A stretch of 64,000 bases of DNA, taken from positions 1 to 64,000 of the forward strand of contig NZ_AEYW01000025.1 of NCBI RefSeq assembly GCF_000192475.1. Reading direction: 5' to 3'. The stretch comes from Ruegeria conchae. Lineage in GTDB: Bacteria; Pseudomonadota; Alphaproteobacteria; Rhodobacterales; Rhodobacteraceae. Shown here piece after piece: positions 59,666 to 64,000 of this stretch. Each line of letters opens with the position of its first letter. Within the stretch, counting starts at the first letter, position 1. The translations under genes were made by a program, and so were the position numbers. The notes under the pieces were generated by a model that was not told the DNA's origin, ran no database searches, and saw only the letters and a list, made by a program, of their open reading frames with translations.

Positions 59666-61111
59666 ATGCGACGCCTGAGAAATGTGAAAATCGTGGCGAC
59701 GCTGGGACCGGCGTCTAACGACTATGACACCATCCGCGCTCTGCACGAGGCAGGGGCCGATGTGTTTCGCCTGAACATGAGCCATGGCAGCCATGATGAA
59801 ATCCGCGAACGGCATCGGATCATCCGGCAGATCGAAAAGGATCTGGACAGCCCGATTGCAATTTTGGCCGATCTTCAAGGGCCGAAGCTGCGCGTTGGTG
59901 TGTTTGCCAATGACGCAGAAGGGCTGGAAGAGGGCGCAGCGTTTCGTCTGGACCTTGATCCGGCAGCGGGGGATATCAACCGGGTCTGTCTACCGCACCC
60001 CGAGATTTTTGCTGCTTTGGAGCCGGGTGCGCGCCTGCTGGTCAATGATGGCAAGATTCGTCTGATCGTGCAGGATTGCGGTCAGGATTTTGCCCACTGC
60101 ACAGTCGAAGTAGGTGGCACGATCTCAAACCGAAAAGGTGTGAACGTTCCGGACGTGGTTCTGCCGCTGGCGGCGCTGTCTGACAAGGATCGCGACGATC
60201 TGGAATTTGTCTGCCAGTTGGGCGTGGACTGGCTGGCGCTCAGTTTCGTGCAACGTGCCAAGGACGTTTTCGAAGCACGTGCGCTGGCAGATGGTCGCGC
60301 ATCGATCCTGTCCAAGATCGAAAAGCCTGCCGCAGTGGAAGCCTTTGATGACATCCTTGATGCCTCGGACGGGATCATGGTTGCACGTGGTGATCTGGGC
60401 GTAGAATTGCCCGTTTCTGCTGTGCCGCCGATTCAGAAGCGTCTGGTGCGCAAATGTCGTACTGCAGCGAAGCCCGTGATTGTTGCAACACAGATGTTGG
60501 AAAGCATGATCGAAAGCCCGATGCCAACGCGGGCCGAGGTTTCGGACGTGGCAACCGCCATCTATGAAGGCACCGATGCAATCATGCTTAGCGCTGAATC
60601 CGCGGCTGGATCCTATCCGATCGAAGCGGTCCAGACCATGAATAAGGTCGCCATCGAGGTTGAAGCGGATCCAACCTACCACCAGATCATTGCGGCCTCA
60701 CGAACTGCCAAGGGCACGACCATCGCGGACGGAATCGTGGCAGCCGCGCGCGAAATCGCGGAGAAGACGGACATCAAGGCCATCTGCTGTTTCACTCAAA
60801 GTGGTACAACCGCGTTGCTTACTGCACGCGAGCGTCCCGGTGTGCCGATAATTGCGATGACTCCGGCCACTGGCACCGCACGCAGGCTTTGCTTGAGCTG
60901 GGGCTGCCATTGTGTTCTGACCCCCGAGCAGGAACGGTTCAAGGGCGCGGTGGTCAGTGCGGCTCGCGCGGCTCGTTCGGGTGGCTTTGCGGCCGAGACT
61001 GATCAGATCGTGGTCACCGCTGGCGTGCCGTTTAATGTCCCTGGAACGACCAATATTTTGCGTATCGCTCCGTGTGATGAACGGCTGATTTACAACACCG
61101 ATCCGGGTTAA
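59666..61111 (+). CDS. pyk: Pyruvate kinase
   Basis: 481 residues. Full-length type II enzyme: KIVATLGPASNDYDTIRALH, VFRLNMSHGSHDEIRERHRI, IAILADLQGPKLRVGVF, the active-site segment ILSKIEKPAAVEAFDDILDA with the catalytic lysine, IMVARGDLGVELPVSAVPPI and ATQMLESMIESPMPTRAEVS. The final step of glycolysis, PEP plus ADP to pyruvate plus ATP. AAGGAG upstream. Confidence 0.97.
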   Translation: MRRLRNVKIVATLGPASNDYDTIRALHEAGADVFRLNMSHGSHDEIRERHRIIRQIEKDLDSPIAILADLQGPKLRVGVFANDAEGLEEGAAFRLDLDPAAGDINRVCLPHPEIFAALEPGARLLVNDGKIRLIVQDCGQDFAHCTVEVGGTISNRKGVNVPDVVLPLAALSDKDRDDLEFVCQLGVDWLALSFVQRAKDVFEARALADGRASILSKIEKPAAVEAFDDILDASDGIMVARGDLGVELPVSAVPPIQKRLVRKCRTAAKPVIVATQMLESMIESPMPTRAEVSDVATAIYEGTDAIMLSAESAAGSYPIEAVQTMNKVAIEVEADPTYHQIIAASRTAKGTTIADGIVAAAREIAEKTDIKAICCFTQSGTTALLTARERPGVPIIAMTPATGTARRLCLSWGCHCVLTPEQERFKGAVVSAARAARSGGFAAETDQIVVTAGVPFNVPGTTNILRIAPCDERLIYNTDPG

Positions 61112-61130
61112 GTTGCGACCCAATATCAAC

Positions 61131-61181
61131 AATTTATTTTGATACCTTACGATCTGCCTAAAATTTAGGCTGAAATAAATT
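61131..61181. terminator. Nested hairpin after pyk
   Basis: An outer stem AATTTATTT / AAATAAATT (61,131-61,139 with 61,173-61,181) encloses a perfect inner palindrome, GCCTAAA-A-TTTAGGC (61,156-61,170). AT-rich and 20 bp after the pyk stop; probably terminates pyk. The next gene starts at 61,355; a GC-rich hairpin with arms CCGGGG/CCCCGG lies near 61,308-61,327 in its leader. Confidence 0.5.
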
Positions 61182-61354
61182 AGCAATTTCAACTAGATGA
61201 TCGATTGTTGGTTGCATTTCAAAATTACTTCTCTGTTTTTCCGTGTTTTTGGGGATACTTGCCTCTAGGGCAGTCTACTCAAACAAGTTCCAGGTTCCGG
61301 CTGCTCTGCCGGGGGCACGGGCCCCGGTCAAACAAACCACAACGGAGGAACGAC

Positions 61355-61792
61355 ATGACAACGAAAATTGTCATTGGACTGGACGGGACAGAAACCGGAG
61401 AACGCGCGATCGCCTTCGCCAAAGACTTGGCCGGACGTATCGGAGAATGCGAGCTGCTGGTTGTTTATGTCATCGAATGGTCGCCTTTCACATTCCAGAC
61501 ACCGGAAGAAAATGCTATGCGCCACAAGAGGCGCGAGGAAGAGGTAGAGCTGGCTACATCGCGGATCATCGCGCCAGCGGTCGAGGCGCTAAAGGCAGCA
61601 GGATTCGAAGCCCAAGGTATCGTGCGTCACGGAGATGTCGCCGAAACACTGAACACGATCACGGTCGAAAACGGTGGATCACAGATCGTTGTTGGTCGGG
61701 CTTCGGCTGACGGGTTCAAGAAGCGCCTGTTTGGCAGCTCCACGCAGAACCTTGTCATGCATGCCGACGTTCCCGTCACGGTCGTGAATTGA
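61355..61792 (+). CDS. Universal stress protein (UspA family)
   Basis: 145 residues. KIVIGLDGTETGERAIAFAK is the N-terminal strand and loop; IVVGRASADGFKKRLFGSST is the ATP-binding G-2x-G-9x-G-S/T motif, and VMHADVPVTVVN ends the fold. Single-domain UspA. The start at 61,355 has GGAGGAA upstream. It precedes the alanine symporter by 11 bp, so the two are co-transcribed, an arrangement known for Usp proteins that modulate a partner transporter. Confidence 0.93.
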   Translation: MTTKIVIGLDGTETGERAIAFAKDLAGRIGECELLVVYVIEWSPFTFQTPEENAMRHKRREEEVELATSRIIAPAVEALKAAGFEAQGIVRHGDVAETLNTITVENGGSQIVVGRASADGFKKRLFGSSTQNLVMHADVPVTVVN

Positions 61793-61803
61793 GGGGAGAG
61801 TAG

Positions 61804-63357
61804 ATGATGAGTATTCAAAACAAACTTGGTTTGGCTGCGCTTGCCGCTCTGGCTGCGAGTCCTGCCGCCGCTCAGGAAGCGGTTGGGCTGGACGACAAGA
61901 TCAATCAGGCATTTGCAGACTTCACCGGGCCATTTGTAAGTTTTATTTTTGCACCTTTCCCCGGGACAGGTTTCCCCTGGATCGTGGGATGGCTGGTTGT
62001 AGCGGCGACTGTGTTCACACTGTATTTTGCCTTCGTGCAGTTGCGCTTTTTCAGCCATGCGATCAGCCTGGTGAAAGGCGACTACTCTGACCCGAACGAT
62101 GCGGGTGAGGTCAGCCACTTTCAAGCGCTCGCTACAGCCTTGTCCGGTACGGTTGGGCTTGGCAACATCGCCGGTGTTGCGGTTGCCGTCGGCATCGGCG
62201 GGCCGGGTGCGACTTTCTGGATGATCGTCGCGGGTCTGTTGGGTATGGCGTCGAAATTCACCGAATGTACGCTGGGCGTGAAGTATCGCAACGAATACGA
62301 GGATGGCACCGTTTCCGGTGGTCCGATGTATTACATGTCCAAAGGGTTCAACGAACTGGGCCTGCCGGGTGGTAAGATCCTTGCGGTTCTTTTCTCGATC
62401 TTCTGTATCCTCGGTGCCTTGGGCGGGGGCAACATGTTCCAGGCCAACCAGGCGCACCAGCAGATCGCAGGCATCGTTGGAGACTATCCCGGTTGGATCA
62501 CCGGTCTGGTGTTCGCGGGCATCGTGTTTGCAGTGATCGTGGGTGGCCTGAAATCTATCGCACGCGTGACCGAGAAAGTCGTGCCCTTTATGGGCGTGAT
62601 GTATGTGGCTGCGGCGCTGGTAATCATCCTGATGAACGCGGATCAGATCGGGTGGGCCTTTGGCCAGATCTTCGCGGGTGCCTTCACTGGTCTCGGCGTG
62701 GCTGGCGGTATGGTCGGTGCGCTGATCCAGGGCTTCCGTCGTGCGGCGTTTTCGAACGAGGCAGGCGTCGGGTCTGCAGCGATTGCACACTCTGCTGTTC
62801 GGACCAAAGAGCCGATTACCGAGGGCTTTGTATCTCTGCTTGAGCCGTTCATCGATACGGTCGTGATCTGTACCATGACCGCGCTGGTGATCATCATCAC
62901 CCAGCAATTGATCGTTGATCCGGAAACCGGCAATTACATGCTGAACGAAGCGGGTAACGCGATTGCAACTGTTGATGGTAACACCGGTGTCAGCCTGACC
63001 TCGGCAGCCTTCGGCAGCGCGTTCAGCTGGTTCCCGTTCATTCTGGCTATTGCCGTGGTGCTGTTTGCTTTCTCCACCATGATCAGCTGGTCCTACTATG
63101 GCCTCAAGGCCTGGACCTACCTGTTCGGTGAGGGCCACACGAAGGAACTGGTGTTCAAGGTCATCTTCTGCATCTTCGTTGTCATTGGCGCTGCGGCCAA
63201 CCTTGGTCCGGTCATCGACTTCTCGGATGCGGCGATCTTTGCGATGGCGGTTGTGAACGTCTTCGCGCTCTACTTCCTGATGAAAGTGGTGCGCCAGGAG
63301 CTGGCGTCCTACGCAGAACGGTTGAAGAGCGGCGAAATCCGCAAATTCGAACATTAA
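61804..63357 (+). CDS. Sodium:alanine/glycine symporter (AGCS family)
   Basis: 517 residues. The N-terminal 24 residues resemble a signal peptide (LAALAALAASPAAAQEA). The AGCS signature follows: LATALSGTVGLGNIAGVAVA, GGPGATFWMIVAGLLGMASK, FTECTLGVKYR, GNMFQANQA, FSNEAGVGSAAIAHSAVRTK and FSTMISWSYYGLKAWTYLFG. About eleven membrane helices. It takes up alanine or glycine with Na+. The hairpin just after its stop separates it from the ribosomal genes. Confidence 0.95.
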   Translation: MMSIQNKLGLAALAALAASPAAAQEAVGLDDKINQAFADFTGPFVSFIFAPFPGTGFPWIVGWLVVAATVFTLYFAFVQLRFFSHAISLVKGDYSDPNDAGEVSHFQALATALSGTVGLGNIAGVAVAVGIGGPGATFWMIVAGLLGMASKFTECTLGVKYRNEYEDGTVSGGPMYYMSKGFNELGLPGGKILAVLFSIFCILGALGGGNMFQANQAHQQIAGIVGDYPGWITGLVFAGIVFAVIVGGLKSIARVTEKVVPFMGVMYVAAALVIILMNADQIGWAFGQIFAGAFTGLGVAGGMVGALIQGFRRAAFSNEAGVGSAAIAHSAVRTKEPITEGFVSLLEPFIDTVVICTMTALVIIITQQLIVDPETGNYMLNEAGNAIATVDGNTGVSLTSAAFGSAFSWFPFILAIAVVLFAFSTMISWSYYGLKAWTYLFGEGHTKELVFKVIFCIFVVIGAAANLGPVIDFSDAAIFAMAVVNVFALYFLMKVVRQELASYAERLKSGEIRKFEH

Positions 63358-63365
63358 ACCATACC

Positions 63366-63391
63366 ACCGGGGCGGCGCGCGTCGCCCCGGT
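63366..63391 (+). terminator. Hairpin after the alanine symporter gene
   Basis: Stem ACCGGGGCG / CGCCCCGGT (9 bp) over an 8-nt GC-rich loop, starting 9 bp after the stop codon. It lacks a strong T-run, so termination is likely but may be incomplete. Confidence 0.65.
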
Positions 63392-63540
63392 ACTCAGTCT
63401 GCCCGTGAAAATCGCAGATTCTGACCCAAACCCCCTTGCCAGTATGACCGAACTTGCGTAAACGGCGCTTCTGATCGCGTGACCGGCCGAGATGGCATGC
63501 CGAGTCGCGTCTGAAACCGAACCCGGAAAAGGAGACGGAA

Positions 63541-63741
63541 ATGCCTAAGATGAAGACCAAGTCGAGCGCCAAGAAGCGCTTTAAGGTGACTGCGACCGGT
63601 AAGGTCCTTGCTGGCCAGGCCGGCAAACGTCACGGCATGATCAAGCGGACCAAGAAATTCATCCGCGATGCCCGTGGCAACACCACCCTGTCCGCCCCCG
63701 ACGCCAAGATCGTCAAGGGCTACATGCCCTACGACCGCTAA
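63541..63741 (+). CDS. rpmI: 50S ribosomal protein L35
   Basis: 66 residues. [32 protein letters not shown] and KGYMPYDR are the L35 hallmarks; the protein is rich in Lys and Arg. AAAAGGAGAC upstream. rplT follows after 15 bp, the standard order rpmI-rplT; infC is not immediately upstream here. Confidence 0.97.
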   Translation: MPKMKTKSSAKKRFKVTATGKVLAGQAGKRHGMIKRTKKFIRDARGNTTLSAPDAKIVKGYMPYDR

Positions 63742-63756
63742 GAGGAGATTTGAGAG

Positions 63757-64000
63757 ATGTCCCGCGTTAAAGGTGGAACCGTAACCCACGCCCGTCACAA
63801 GAAGATCATCAAAGCCGCAAAAGGCTATTATGGTCGTCGCAAGAGCACATTCAAAGTTGCGTCTCAGGCCGTTGACAAGGCCAACCAGTATGCAACCCGC
63901 GACCGCAAGAATCGCAAGCGCAACTTCCGCGCGCTGTGGATCCAGCGTATCAATGCTGCTGTGCGTTCGCATGACGAAGCACTGACATATTCCCGCTTCA
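63757..64000 (+). CDS. rplT: 50S ribosomal protein L20, cut by the window end
   Basis: First 81 codons of L20; the usual length is about 118-120. The start [60 protein letters not shown] and QRINAAVR are characteristic. GAGGAG upstream. L20 binds 23S rRNA early in 50S assembly and can autoregulate its operon in some bacteria; no leader structure is apparent here. Confidence 0.96.
   Translation, partial: MSRVKGGTVTHARHKKIIKAAKGYYGRRKSTFKVASQAVDKANQYATRDRKNRKRNFRALWIQRINAAVRSHDEALTYSRF

Noticed and set aside
61193..61354. Glycine riboswitch before the stress protein/alanine symporter genes
   Set aside because: The leader has only a GC-rich hairpin near 61,308; conserved glycine-aptamer sequences are not visible.
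61627..63354. A 575-codon open frame opposite the alanine symporter
   Set aside because: It is the antisense shadow of a strongly conserved AGCS gene, with the His/Arg/Asp-rich composition typical of such shadows.
63392..63540. L20-type autoregulatory leader before rpmI
   Set aside because: No recognisable pseudoknot or rRNA-mimic structure; the region is short and infC is absent.

Overview
The window looks like chromosomal DNA of a marine alphaproteobacterium of the Rhodobacterales, Roseobacter/Ruegeria-like. This rests on family recognition, not a database search: a TRAP-rich catabolic locus, a type IVc (Tad/Flp) pilus cluster, an L-malyl-CoA/beta-methylmalyl-CoA lyase of the ethylmalonyl-CoA pathway, a FYDLN-acid protein, and an AGCS alanine symporter next to rpmI-rplT.

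Region 1 (1 to about 19,100) is a plastic, partly decayed accessory region. It carries three same-orientation copies of an approximately 260-300 bp non-coding repeat (near 50, 11,340 and 18,805), each with a helically phased array of GCAAA boxes. Between them lie intact genes: a fumarylacetoacetate-hydrolase-fold hydratase, DUF302 and DUF4345 proteins, a two-partner-type outer-membrane transporter (TpsB) directly followed by a proline-rich repeat protein, a DUF805 protein, secreted proteins, and a TetR/old-yellow-enzyme pair with matching operators. Broken genes lie among them: an alpha/beta-hydrolase fragment, an outer-membrane protein with a frameshift, and an alpha/beta-hydrolase/metallo-beta-lactamase chimera with an in-frame amber stop. 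An arylsulfatase, a COG0523 metallochaperone GTPase, a DMT exporter and a small lytic transglycosylase complete the region.

Region 2 (19,100-34,030) is a compact catabolic locus behind a divergent GntR/FCD regulator. It encodes three Gfo/Idh/MocA dehydrogenases, a DctPQM TRAP transporter, a TIM-barrel/VOC fusion of the 3-dehydroshikimate-dehydratase type, a citrate-synthase-fold protein, an unrecognised beta-rich protein, a second TIM-barrel isomerase/epimerase, a CoA-acylating aldehyde dehydrogenase and a TPP-dependent enzyme. Palindromes built from AAAATATC/GATATTTT precede all three apparent transcription units, so it reads as one regulon. Its enzyme set resembles inositol/cyclitol breakdown but matches no pathway I know. 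It is the best candidate for an undescribed system in the window.

Region 3 (34,030-45,370) starts with a degenerate IS5-type transposase and continues with a Tad pilus cluster: flp, cpaB, tadG, two tadE-like genes, cpaE, cpaF, tadB, tadC, a LuxR-type regulator and a prepilin peptidase. No secretin (cpaC/rcpA), cpaD or tadD gene is present here.

Region 4 (45,370-64,000) is housekeeping and metabolism: tRNA-Ala(GGC), a FYDLN protein, a YgjP-like metallopeptidase, a GntR regulator, an MltB-type transglycosylase, accA, AraC/GyrI, an LysE/Lrp pair, a PA14-like secreted protein, mcl1, a dgcN-dgcA-dat D-glutamate/D-amino-acid cluster, small DUF proteins, an N-formylglutamate amidohydrolase, pyk, a universal stress protein, the alanine symporter, rpmI, and rplT cut by the window end.
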